DNA from: Cyanobacteriota bacterium
GTDB taxonomy: Bacteria; Cyanobacteriota; Cyanobacteriia; SKYG9
DNA length: 14,078 nt
Reading direction: 5' to 3'
NCBI GenBank assembly: GCA_025054735.1
Contig: JANWZG010000043.1
Span: forward strand, 1-14,078
Position 1 is the stretch's first letter; each line of letters begins with the position of its first letter. The translations under genes were made by a program, and so were the position numbers. The notes beneath the pieces are model-generated. The model was not told where the DNA came from and did no database searches. It saw only the letters and a program-made list of their open reading frames with translations. Shown piece by piece: positions 7,860 to 13,565 of this stretch.

Positions 7860-7903
7860 ACCCCTAGCTAACCCCATGCTCTCGTACTAAACAGCATTAA
7901 CAC

Positions 7904-7938
7904 AAAAAACCATAGCGACTAACTAGTAGCCGCTATGG
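7904..7938 (-). terminator. Rho-independent terminator for the DUF4278 gene
   Basis: On the minus strand an 8-bp perfect stem CCATAGCG/CGCTATGG (7931-7938 and 7910-7917) with a 13-base loop is followed directly by TTTTTT (7909-7904). This is the classic intrinsic terminator layout, 148 bases beyond the stop of the minus-strand gene at 8086. On the plus strand the T-run is missing, so it would serve galE only as a 3' hairpin. Another small hairpin, TTGGCT-GTC-AGCCAA (7977-7991), lies nearby without a T-run. Confidence 0.6.
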
Positions 7939-8085
7939 CAGTCAACAATAGTTACCAACTCTCTAATAACCAGCTCTTGGCTGTCAGCCAATAGTAGAAA
8001 CTCAGCTCTTCACTGAGACCTACCCGTCGATAACGACAGTGCTGAACGTTGGCATCAGCCTTTGACTAGAAACTACCCCTAGTTG

Positions 8086-8529
8086 CTAGCTGAGTGCTGC
8101 GGGGCTGTGGTCGTAGTCATCCCAGAAGGTGGGGTGAACTTTACCTTGAATGCGATCCCAACGAGCATCGTCGCCAACTTGCACCCCAATCTCAGCAGCC
8201 GATCGACTCAACAGTGCTTGCTGACGAATCTTGACTGCGCGATGGTGACCCATCATTAGCGATCGAGCTAGGGCAAAAACTGAACCTTGAGCACTGGTCG
8301 CCACGGGCTGGGTTGTAGCTGTAGTTGCTGCTGCTTGAGGAGCAGTCACACCAGTTTGATAGGCAATACCGCGATAGATCAAGTTTAAGGTGGGTAGCTG
8401 TACAGGCAATTGCTTCACATTGCAGAACCGCCAGTCTAAGCCACGATACTTACCACCAACATTACCGTTAACTGCCGCTACAGCGGGTGGGTTGTAGTCG
8501 TATGCCAAACCACGATAAAAGAGTTTCAT
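8086..8529 (-). CDS. DUF4278 domain-containing protein
   Basis: 147 residues. The N-terminal part carries the DUF4278 signature: MKLFYRGLAYDYNPP (1-15), then GKYRGLDWRF (26-35), then LNLIYRGIAYQTG (48-60), giving three YRG-aromatic repeats. The family is, as far as I know, restricted to cyanobacteria and of unknown function; members are often small and light- or stress-responsive, but that is not shown here. A linker rich in Ala, Thr and Gln (62-82) leads to a basic helical C-terminal half (FALARSLMMGHHRAVKIRQQ) and an acidic, aromatic end (FWDDYDH). No signal peptide or membrane helix. The minus-strand GGAGG at 8536-8540, six bases before the ATG, fixes the start. It appears to be monocistronic, with its own promoter and terminator. 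Confidence 0.88.
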   Translation of the reverse strand: MKLFYRGLAYDYNPPAVAAVNGNVGGKYRGLDWRFCNVKQLPVQLPTLNLIYRGIAYQTGVTAPQAAATTATTQPVATSAQGSVFALARSLMMGHHRAVKIRQQALLSRSAAEIGVQVGDDARWDRIQGKVHPTFWDDYDHSPAALS

Positions 8530-8535
8530 AGGTCG

Positions 8536-8540
8536 CCTCC
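8536..8540 (-). promoter_or_regulatory. Ribosome binding site of the DUF4278 gene
   Basis: Read on the minus strand, GGAGG stands six bases before the ATG at 8529. It is the strongest Shine-Dalgarno match in the window and supports efficient translation. Confidence 0.75.
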
Positions 8541-8677
8541 AGAGTGTATCGAGTAATCATCAGTTGAGGCGCGTTCCTTCAGGGGTAACCCTTACTTCCG
8601 TCTCTGGATTCACCAGCGCCTTAGAGTTAACACTGTAGAAACTTCCAGAGATGAACGATTTATTATTTCTGTATTCA

Positions 8678-8705
8678 GTTTTACAGTTTTTAGAGAAAAT
8701 GTCAA
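8678..8705 (-). promoter_or_regulatory. Putative sigma-70-type promoter for the DUF4278 gene
   Basis: On the minus strand a perfect -35 TTGACA (8705-8700) is followed after 16 bases by TAAAAC (8683-8678), a 4/6 match to TATAAT. Transcription would begin near 8671 and give a leader of about 140 bases before the ATG at 8529. The -35 is exact, the -10 weak. Confidence 0.35.
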
Positions 8706-8819
8706 GTCTTTTAGGGAAGTTTTCTTGGATTTTCTCTGGAAATACTAGACAAGAGCCTTTCCAGCAAGGGTTACAGCCATAAGTTCAGATTCTGTGGGCA
8801 AGAGAAAAGTTAGTTTTTC

Positions 8820-8847
8820 TTGACAGTTTGACTCTCTGGCGTGAAAT
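8820..8847 (+). promoter_or_regulatory. Possible promoter for the DUF2779 nuclease gene
   Basis: TTGACA (8820-8825), then 16 bases, then TGAAAT (8842-8847), a 4/6 match to the -10 consensus. It would start transcription about 100 bases before the gene. Its -35 overlaps the 3' arm of an A/U-rich hairpin. Confidence 0.25.
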
Positions 8848-8954
8848 CCCTTGAGCACTATGAATTGATAGCGCAATAGACATGTGAAGAAATGCTGGAG
8901 CAGCCCTACATCCCCTTACGTCCTAGAGCAGCAAGGTGAGGTAAAAGTGAGGCA

Positions 8955-10769
8955 ATGTTGCTCCTGATGTCTATGATGCCCTATCTATCGAAATCAGATT
9001 TTAAGCTGGCGCAAGAGTGTCCTACCAAGCTGTACTACAAAAAGCTGGGTTATCCTTCCATTGCTGATGAGAATCCCTATCTGCAATTGCTAGCCGATGG
9101 CAGCTACATGATAGAGGCGATCGCCAAACTACTGTTTCCCCATGGCATCGACCTTATGCCTGAACTAGGGAGTAAAGATGGCATTGACCATGCTATTTGC
9201 CAAACCCAAGCTGCTCTTACGGCTAGCCACGTTACTCTGTTCGAGGCAACGTTTTACAGCCACGGCAAACTGGCACGGGTTGATATTTTGGACAAGCACG
9301 GCGATCGCTTTCACCTGATTGAAATTAAGTCGAAGGGCTATAACTCTAAGGATTCCTACAATCTACGGGGCAAAAAAGGGACGATTCTGGCAGAGTGGCA
9401 ACCCTACCTAGAAGATATTGCCTTCCAAGTACTGGTTTTACAGGAGCTATTTCCCCATGCCCAGGTTCATCCTTTTTTGCTGGTGCCTGACCAGGCTAAA
9501 ACCACCACGATTGATTGCATTCATTCTCTGTTTCACCTACAGCACGTGCTCGATCCAGCCTCTGGACGCACTCGTACCGTTGTGCAATTTATGGGCGATC
9601 CCGACCAGCTACGGCACGATCACTTTTTGACCCAGGTTGATGTCAGCGCTGAGGTGGCTGAACTGCTTCCTCAGGTAAAAGCTGCGGCTCAACGCTATGT
9701 AGACAGCTTGCAACCTCAGATAACAAGGCTGGAGCCACCGTTGGCTGTGAATCGATGTAAAGTTTGTGAGTTTCGGGCAACAACCACCGACGGTCGTAGT
9801 GGCTTTCGGGACTGTTGGGGGGCATTGGCAGATCCATCCCCTCATCTGTTAGATCTCAGCTACATCACTGATGCGATCGCCCAACCTCTGATTCAGCAAG
9901 GCATCACTAGCTTAGTTGATATTCCCCTCGATCAACTCGTGAAAAAAGATGGCACCATCGGCGCTCAAAACCAGCGACAGCGCCTCCAAATTCAACACAC
10001 TCGCAGTCGTACAGAGTGGATTGCCGACGGTTTTCCAGAGCAATTACGCGCCTATCCCTATCCCCTGCACTTCATCGACTTTGAAACCTCCACGCTTGCG
10101 GTACCCTACCACGCTGGGATGCACCCCTATGAAATTGTGGCTTTTCAGTGGAGCTGTCACACCCTCTATGCCCCCGATGCCCACCCAATCCATGCTAACT
10201 GGTTGAATCTAGAGGACTATTTTCCCAATCTGGCTTTTGCTCAGTCTTTAATGCAACAGATTGGGACTGAAGGCACAGTATTTATGTGGTCACATCACGA
10301 GCAGACTGTTCTGCGCACAATTCACCAGCAATTGCAGGCTCTGGGTCATGACGATCCCCCGTTGCAGCAATGGTTGAAGGAGATTACTGCCGGACGGCTG
10401 GTAGACATGTGTAAGCTGACGATCGCTAATTATTTCCATCCGCTGATGCAGGGCAAAACCTCAATTAAGGTAGTACTGGAAGCGGTTTGGAGCAGTAACG
10501 CGGAGCTGCAATCGCGCTATCCTGAGTACCTGCGTCTAGACAATGGCAAAATCCTAAGCCCCTATCGAGCATTACCATCGTTGACGATCGCTGGTACACC
10601 TGTCAGTATTACTGAAGGCACTGGCGCGGTTCGTGCCTACCAAGCCATGCTCTATGGCGCAGAAAGGCACAACATACACCAACGCCAGCAATGGGCACAG
10701 CTTCTCCAGCAATATTGCTGCTTAGATACTCTAGCCATGGTCATGATTTGGCAACATTGGACTCGATAA
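8955..10769 (+). CDS. DUF2779 protein: Cas4-like PD-(D/E)XK nuclease joined to DEDDy exonuclease-like domain
   Basis: 604 residues. The N-terminal half looks like a RecB/Cas4-type nuclease: D110 in ARVDIL, E123-x-K125 in LIEIKSKGY, and Q158 in the following helix. Four Cys fit a Cas4/AddB-like iron-sulfur cluster: C22 (ECPTKLYY), C268 and C271 (CKVC), and C287 (DCW). The C-terminal half, about residues 365-604, matches DUF2779, an RNase H-fold exonuclease-like family: D375-x-E377 in HFIDFET, WSHHEQTVL (445-453), LVDMCKL (482-488), SIKVVLEAVW and Y587-x3-D591 in YCCLDTLAM. Substrate and biological role are not established; DNA repair, nucleic-acid processing or defence are inferences. ATGs at 8955, 8967, 8973 and 8976 all precede the conserved PYLSKSDFKLAQ; ribosome site spacing is poor for each, so the start is uncertain by up to seven codons. 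No CRISPR or defence gene lies beside it. Confidence 0.85.
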   Translation: MLLLMSMMPYLSKSDFKLAQECPTKLYYKKLGYPSIADENPYLQLLADGSYMIEAIAKLLFPHGIDLMPELGSKDGIDHAICQTQAALTASHVTLFEATFYSHGKLARVDILDKHGDRFHLIEIKSKGYNSKDSYNLRGKKGTILAEWQPYLEDIAFQVLVLQELFPHAQVHPFLLVPDQAKTTTIDCIHSLFHLQHVLDPASGRTRTVVQFMGDPDQLRHDHFLTQVDVSAEVAELLPQVKAAAQRYVDSLQPQITRLEPPLAVNRCKVCEFRATTTDGRSGFRDCWGALADPSPHLLDLSYITDAIAQPLIQQGITSLVDIPLDQLVKKDGTIGAQNQRQRLQIQHTRSRTEWIADGFPEQLRAYPYPLHFIDFETSTLAVPYHAGMHPYEIVAFQWSCHTLYAPDAHPIHANWLNLEDYFPNLAFAQSLMQQIGTEGTVFMWSHHEQTVLRTIHQQLQALGHDDPPLQQWLKEITAGRLVDMCKLTIANYFHPLMQGKTSIKVVLEAVWSSNAELQSRYPEYLRLDNGKILSPYRALPSLTIAGTPVSITEGTGAVRAYQAMLYGAERHNIHQRQQWAQLLQQYCCLDTLAMVMIWQHWTR

Positions 10770-10822
10770 TCCAAGGCATTCGCAGGTTTGTAGTAATACT
10801 CAGGATCCACACCCCCTTGACT

Positions 10823-10857
10823 CCCATATGCAGCCAGTTTCCAAGAATTGGTATGGG
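10823..10857. terminator. Nested inverted repeat between converging genes
   Basis: CCCATA (10823-10828) pairs with TATGGG (10852-10857). Just inside the right arm is a small hairpin CCAA-GAA-TTGG (10841-10851). It lies in the 116-base gap between the converging DUF2779 and 53-residue genes, where a bidirectional terminator is expected, but no T-tract follows and the pairing is interrupted by 12 unpaired bases. Confidence 0.2.
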
Positions 10858-10885
10858 TTCCTAACGATGAGTTGCACGTGTAATG

Positions 10886-11047
10886 CTACAGACGCTGACG
10901 ACGGCGTTTGCGACGAATAGTCCGCCGCACTTCCATAACTAGCGACACTATAAACCAGAGTCCTAAACCAGCAATTCCTATTCCCAATAAGACTACACCA
11001 ATGAGGAATAGCTGTTCTGGATCCCACTTGTTTAGGAACGATCGCAT
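10886..11047 (-). CDS. 53-residue single-span membrane protein coupled to the Fur-family gene
   Basis: A small gene read directly from the sequence. Its ATG (11047-11045) overlaps the TAA stop of the Fur-family gene (11049-11047) as TAATG, a classic arrangement for translational coupling. The product has a short N-terminal segment with an acidic pair (WDPEQ, 8-12), one hydrophobic helix of about 25 residues (13-37) rich in Gly, Leu and Ile, and a very basic tail in which 9 of the last 13 residues are Arg or Lys. By the positive-inside rule the tail should face the cytoplasm. I do not recognise the family. A metal-homeostasis accessory role is only an inference from its operon partner. An overlapping 102-codon frame at 10800-11108 is considered a shadow. 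Confidence 0.7.
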   Translation of the reverse strand: MRSFLNKWDPEQLFLIGVVLLGIGIAGLGLWFIVSLVMEVRRTIRRKRRRQRL

Positions 11048-11460
11048 TACGGCTGAGTGACTCCTGCTTCCACGGTTTGGTTAGATTGGCACTGAGTACA
11101 CAATCCAAAAAATTCCAAGGTGTGGTAGAAGATTTTGAATTGGTACGAGTCGCTCAAACGACTCTCTAAATCATGTACAGGACATTCCTGAATAGCTATG
11201 GAAGCCCCACATTGCAGGCAAGTGAGGTGGTGGTAGTCTTCTTTGGTTAGGCTATAGAGTGACTCCCCATTGCTCAAAGTCCGCACTTGCACCAACCCCT
11301 CTAGCTTCAAAGCGTCCAATGAGCGATATACAGTTGCTAGGCCCATCATTTCACTGCGCTTACGCAACTCCATGTACAAATCCTGAGCGGAGATTGAGCG
11401 TTTTAAGGTTTTCAGCAGCTTTAGAATTTTCTCTTGGCTGCGGGTGCGATTGGTTTTCAT
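11047..11460 (-). CDS. zur: Fur-family transcriptional regulator, probably Zur (FurB)
   Basis: 137 residues. The N-terminal winged helix contains TRSQEKILKLLK (6-17), ISAQDLYMELR (23-33) and the recognition helix region GLATVYRSLDALKLEGLVQ (40-58). The C-terminal dimer and metal domain has two zinc CxxC pairs, C81/C84 (CLQC) and C121/C124 (CTQC), with further candidate ligands H77, H78, C93, H96 and H113. Overall wording, for example YHHLTCLQCG, CPVHDLE and FYHTLEFFGLC, resembles my memory of cyanobacterial FurB/Zur more than FurA or the PerR-like FurC. Zur represses zinc uptake genes when zinc is bound. No zinc transporter is in the window and I see no clear Zur box in the 116-base gap shared with purS. 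The gene is followed by a coupled small membrane gene. The Fur family is certain; the Zur assignment is likely but not proven. Confidence 0.88.
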   Translation of the reverse strand: MKTNRTRSQEKILKLLKTLKRSISAQDLYMELRKRSEMMGLATVYRSLDALKLEGLVQVRTLSNGESLYSLTKEDYHHLTCLQCGASIAIQECPVHDLESRLSDSYQFKIFYHTLEFFGLCTQCQSNQTVEAGVTQP

Positions 11461-11576
11461 ACAATTACCGACTTATCGGATATGCCTCACGGGAATACAG
11501 GGTCAAGAGGCAAAGGTAGTCTACAATCTATCTTGCCGTCTAACTGGCAATGTGAACAGATTTTTAGAATACGATT
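11461..11576. promoter_or_regulatory. Short divergent control region between zur and purS
   Basis: 116 bases must hold both promoters. Two inverted repeats could be operators: TGCCTC/GAGGCA (11483-11488 and 11507-11512) and TTGCC/GGCAA (11533-11537 and 11546-11550, 18 bases overall). Neither resembles the A/T-rich Zur consensus. No strong ribosome site precedes either gene. Confidence 0.25.
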
Positions 11577-11843
11577 GTGACCCAGACCTATCGAGCTTAT
11601 CTCTACATTACCCTACGTCCCTCTGTTCTAGATCCTGCTGGCACAGCCGTGCAATCTAGCTTAGCTCAGCTAGGGTACTGCAATGTGGAACAGGTACGTA
11701 TTGGCAAGTATATCGAAGTGACGTTAGCAGCAGACTCAGAGCAAGATGCTAAGGATCAAGTTGATCGCATGTGCCATCAACTGCTTGCTAACCCCGTCAT
11801 CGAAAACTACCGATTTGATCTGTCACCCATTTCATCAGGCTAG
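11577..11843 (+). CDS. purS: Phosphoribosylformylglycinamidine synthase subunit PurS
   Basis: 88 residues. PurS is the small structural subunit that joins PurL and PurQ to form the ATP-dependent FGAM synthase of purine synthesis, helping ammonia pass from PurQ to PurL. The family blocks are YLYITLRPSVLDPAGTAVQSSLAQLGY (with the classic RPSVLDPAG) and VEQVRIGKYIEV, followed by a helix and NPVIENYRFDL. The length is normal. The GTG start is forced: an in-frame TAG at 11565-11567 leaves no other usual start codon before the conserved region. purQ and purL are not adjacent; the next gene, tgt, converges, and the two stop codons share CTAG (11840-11843). Confidence 0.95.
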   Translation: MTQTYRAYLYITLRPSVLDPAGTAVQSSLAQLGYCNVEQVRIGKYIEVTLAADSEQDAKDQVDRMCHQLLANPVIENYRFDLSPISSG

Positions 11844-13018
11844 TTGGTTTGTTCAGCGGGTGCTAGCCAATGGGCAAAGGTTTCCGCAAAATTGCCTTGC
11901 TCGATAGCTGTACGAATGGCTTGGGTAAAGCGCACTAACTCTGTAATGTTATGGATAGAAAGCAACGTAGCAGCTAAGGATTCTCGTGCCTTGATCAAGT
12001 GGTTCAAATAGGCGCGGGTGAAGGTCTGGCAAGTATAGCACGGGCAACGCTCGTCCAGAGGTCGAAAATCTTCCTGAAAGCGAGCGTTTTTTAGGTTCCA
12101 GCGAATGCCGTTGACTAGGGCTGTGCCGTGGCGAGCTAACCGGGTTGGAATCACGCAGTCAAATAGGTCAATTCCAGCCGCGATCGCCTGGGCAATTTCC
12201 CGATGGGTGCCTACCCCCATAAGATAGCGGGGTTTGTGGGCAGGAAGCAGTGGGGCTGTAACCTGAACAATGGTCTCAATCAGTTCGGGGGGTTCTCCTA
12301 CGCTTACACCCCCGATTGCATAGCCTGGCAAGTCAAACATGGCTAGGGATTTAGCTGCCTGTTGACGCAAGTCTGGATAGACTCCCCCCTGGACAATTCC
12401 AAATAATGCCTGGTCAGGGCGCTGATGGGCTTTAATGCATCGCTCTAGCCAGCGCTCGGTGCGCACCGTAGCTTCTATAACTGCTTCACGACTGGTAGGG
12501 TAAGGCGGACACTCATCAAACGCCATGATGACATCTGCCCCCAGCTCGTTTTGGATTTGTATCGACGTTTCTGGGGTGAGATGAATAAGCTGACCGCCTC
12601 GAGGCGATCGAAACGTTACGCCTTCGTCACTGATGTCTCGCAATTCGCTGAGGCTAAACACCTGAAAACCACCAGAATCGGTGAGAATCGGCCCTGTCCA
12701 GCCCATGAATCGATGTAGTCCTCCGGCTGCGGCCACGATCGCCTCCCCCGGTTGCAGATGCAGATGATAGGTATTTGCTAAGATCATCTGTGCTCCAGTT
12801 GATTGGAGTTGGGCGGGGGTCAACGTCTTAACATTTGCCAATGTACCTACAGGCATAAACCGAGGGGTTTCCACAATGCCGTGGGGCGTTGTGAAAATTC
12901 CTGTGCGTGCTTGTGTCTGGGCACAGGTGATTTGACAGTGAAAGGTAAAGTGATTATCCAACTGAAGCTCTAGCGTATTAGCGTAACCCCCTCTACCAAC
13001 AGTCGGGGTCTTCTTCAT
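11840..13018 (-). CDS. tgt: tRNA-guanine transglycosylase
   Basis: 392 residues. Tgt swaps guanine-34 of GUN-anticodon tRNAs (Asp, Asn, His, Tyr) for the queuosine precursor preQ1. Catalytic and binding blocks are all present: D114 in LTDSGGFQVFSL, MAFDECPPYP (165-174), GIVQGGVYPDLR, IGGVSVGEP, YLMGVG, and the nucleophile D287 in DLFDCVIPTR. The zinc site is C325, C327, C330 and H356, with spacing identical to the Zymomonas enzyme. The first 24 residues are an N-terminal extension before the usual FTFHCQ start and no clear ribosome site precedes the ATG, so a TTG near codon 20 is an alternative. The 3' end overlaps purS by four bases on the opposite strand. The 5' end overlaps a possible small ORF by 26 bases. 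Function is near certain. Confidence 0.97.
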   Translation of the reverse strand: MKKTPTVGRGGYANTLELQLDNHFTFHCQITCAQTQARTGIFTTPHGIVETPRFMPVGTLANVKTLTPAQLQSTGAQMILANTYHLHLQPGEAIVAAAGGLHRFMGWTGPILTDSGGFQVFSLSELRDISDEGVTFRSPRGGQLIHLTPETSIQIQNELGADVIMAFDECPPYPTSREAVIEATVRTERWLERCIKAHQRPDQALFGIVQGGVYPDLRQQAAKSLAMFDLPGYAIGGVSVGEPPELIETIVQVTAPLLPAHKPRYLMGVGTHREIAQAIAAGIDLFDCVIPTRLARHGTALVNGIRWNLKNARFQEDFRPLDERCPCYTCQTFTRAYLNHLIKARESLAATLLSIHNITELVRFTQAIRTAIEQGNFAETFAHWLAPAEQTN

Positions 13019-13163
13019 CTAAGAATTGAATCAGTTTTAGCGCACTTAACCAATCTTCCCACCCAAGTTGCCAGCGTCGAGCTTTGGATCCAGATTGTTT
13101 ATCATGATGTTTTAGTGGTGCTTCTAAAGCTGGTTGCACCGATTGCATTGTTCTCGTAACCAT
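12993..13163 (-). CDS. Possible small protein (56 aa) overlapping the start of tgt
   Basis: An ATG at 13163 opens a 57-codon frame that ends 26 bases inside tgt. A GGAAG ten bases before the ATG could serve as a weak ribosome site; a longer version would begin at TTG 13196. The product starts polar and basic and ends in a Trp-rich, acidic helix (GWEDWLSALKLIQFLDEED). I do not recognise it. Codons look natural for the genome, and a short overlap with tgt would allow coupling. It may equally be a chance frame, or the overlap may mean that tgt begins further downstream. Confidence 0.35.
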   Translation of the reverse strand: MVTRTMQSVQPALEAPLKHHDKQSGSKARRWQLGWEDWLSALKLIQFLDEEDPDCW

Positions 13164-13376
13164 TGAGCCGCTTCCCCCAAGACTGCTATACGTCAATTGT
13201 ATCTTGGGCTACAGCCTAGATTGGCCGCTTCACAGGAGATTTATATGTAATTTTATGGCGTAGTGTGTCTTTAAGTTAAGGATTGGTTATGTCTACAGAA
13301 CTGCATTTAGAAATGAATTTGGTTGCACTGTAGATAAGTAATTCTGCTTAGATTGATAGGAAAATGCTATCACTTA

Positions 13377-13400
13377 TACTCTGTCCAGTACTCTGTCTAG
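13377..13400. repeat. 12-bp tandem duplication
   Basis: Two adjoining units, TACTCTGTCCAG and TACTCTGTCTAG, differ at one base. They abut the first of four GYCTAGG motifs. Short and possibly due to slippage, or tandem sites for a regulator. Confidence 0.6.
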
Positions 13401-13548
13401 GTAGCCTAGGCAATTGGTCTAGGGCAAGGGCGGGTAAGGCTATACCAAGCCTATAGCAGCGTTGCTTGTAGTCTAGGCAACGGCTCCCTTCTGCTTGATT
13501 GTAGTGATCGTCTGTTACCGTTTTCCAACCAATCGTCGAATGGGAGAT

Positions 13549-13554
13549 TATAAT
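13549..13554 (+). promoter_or_regulatory. Perfect -10 hexamer just before the TPR gene
   Basis: TATAAT ends 11 bases before the first usable GTG (13566). Transcription from it would begin near 13561 and give a leader of only about 5 to 14 bases. No good -35 is seen at 16-18 bases, so activity would need an activator or another sigma factor. Confidence 0.35.
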
Positions 13555-13565
13555 CAGGCTAATCC

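Larger units (their letters stand above)
8541..8954. other. Long divergent intergenic region between DUF4278 and DUF2779 genes
   Basis: About 415 bases without a convincing gene. It holds the leader and putative promoter of the DUF4278 gene, an A/T-rich stretch (8655-8720), an A/U-rich hairpin CAAGAGAAA/TTTTTCTTG at 8799-8822, and a possible plus-strand promoter at 8820-8847. A 43-codon plus-strand frame (8651-8782) is present but has no ribosome site. The pair CCAGAG at 8538-8543 and 8645-8650 is the only short repeat noted. Confidence 0.4.
13197..13565. other. Intergenic region before the TPR gene
   Basis: About 370 bases with no convincing gene. It holds a bulged hairpin (13292-13334), a 12-bp tandem repeat (13377-13388 and 13389-13400, 11 of 12 identical), four GYCTAGG motifs (13395, 13404, 13417 and 13471), a small hairpin AGGCT-atacca-AGCCT (13437-13452) and a perfect -10 hexamer at 13549. 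A 14-codon frame with AAGGA (13289-13333) lies inside the bulged hairpin. The whole looks like a regulatory region for the plus-strand TPR gene. Confidence 0.45.

Noticed and set aside
8651..8782. 43-codon plus-strand frame in the long divergent gap
   Set aside because: There is no ribosome site, it overlaps the likely DUF4278 promoter on the other strand, and its composition follows the A/T-rich DNA; kept only as a remote possibility.
8955..10769. DUF2779 protein as a CRISPR Cas4
   Set aside because: It has Cas4-like Cys and nuclease motifs, but also a large exonuclease-like domain that Cas4 lacks, and no repeat array or other cas gene is in the window.
10800..11108. 102-codon minus-strand frame overlapping the Fur-family gene's 3' end
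   Set aside because: It overlaps the regulator and contradicts the TAATG-coupled 53-residue frame, which has clear membrane-protein character.
11461..11576. Zur self-regulation site between zur and purS
   Set aside because: No A/T-rich TGATAA...TTATCA-type palindrome is present; the inverted repeats seen are G/C-containing and weak.
11259..11659. Plus-strand frames antisense to zur and overlapping the purS start
   Set aside because: They overlap the well-supported zur and purS genes in other frames and show no recognisable features.
13289..13333. 14-codon frame with AAGGA upstream of the TPR gene
   Set aside because: Too short to support, far from the gene start, and fully inside a hairpin.
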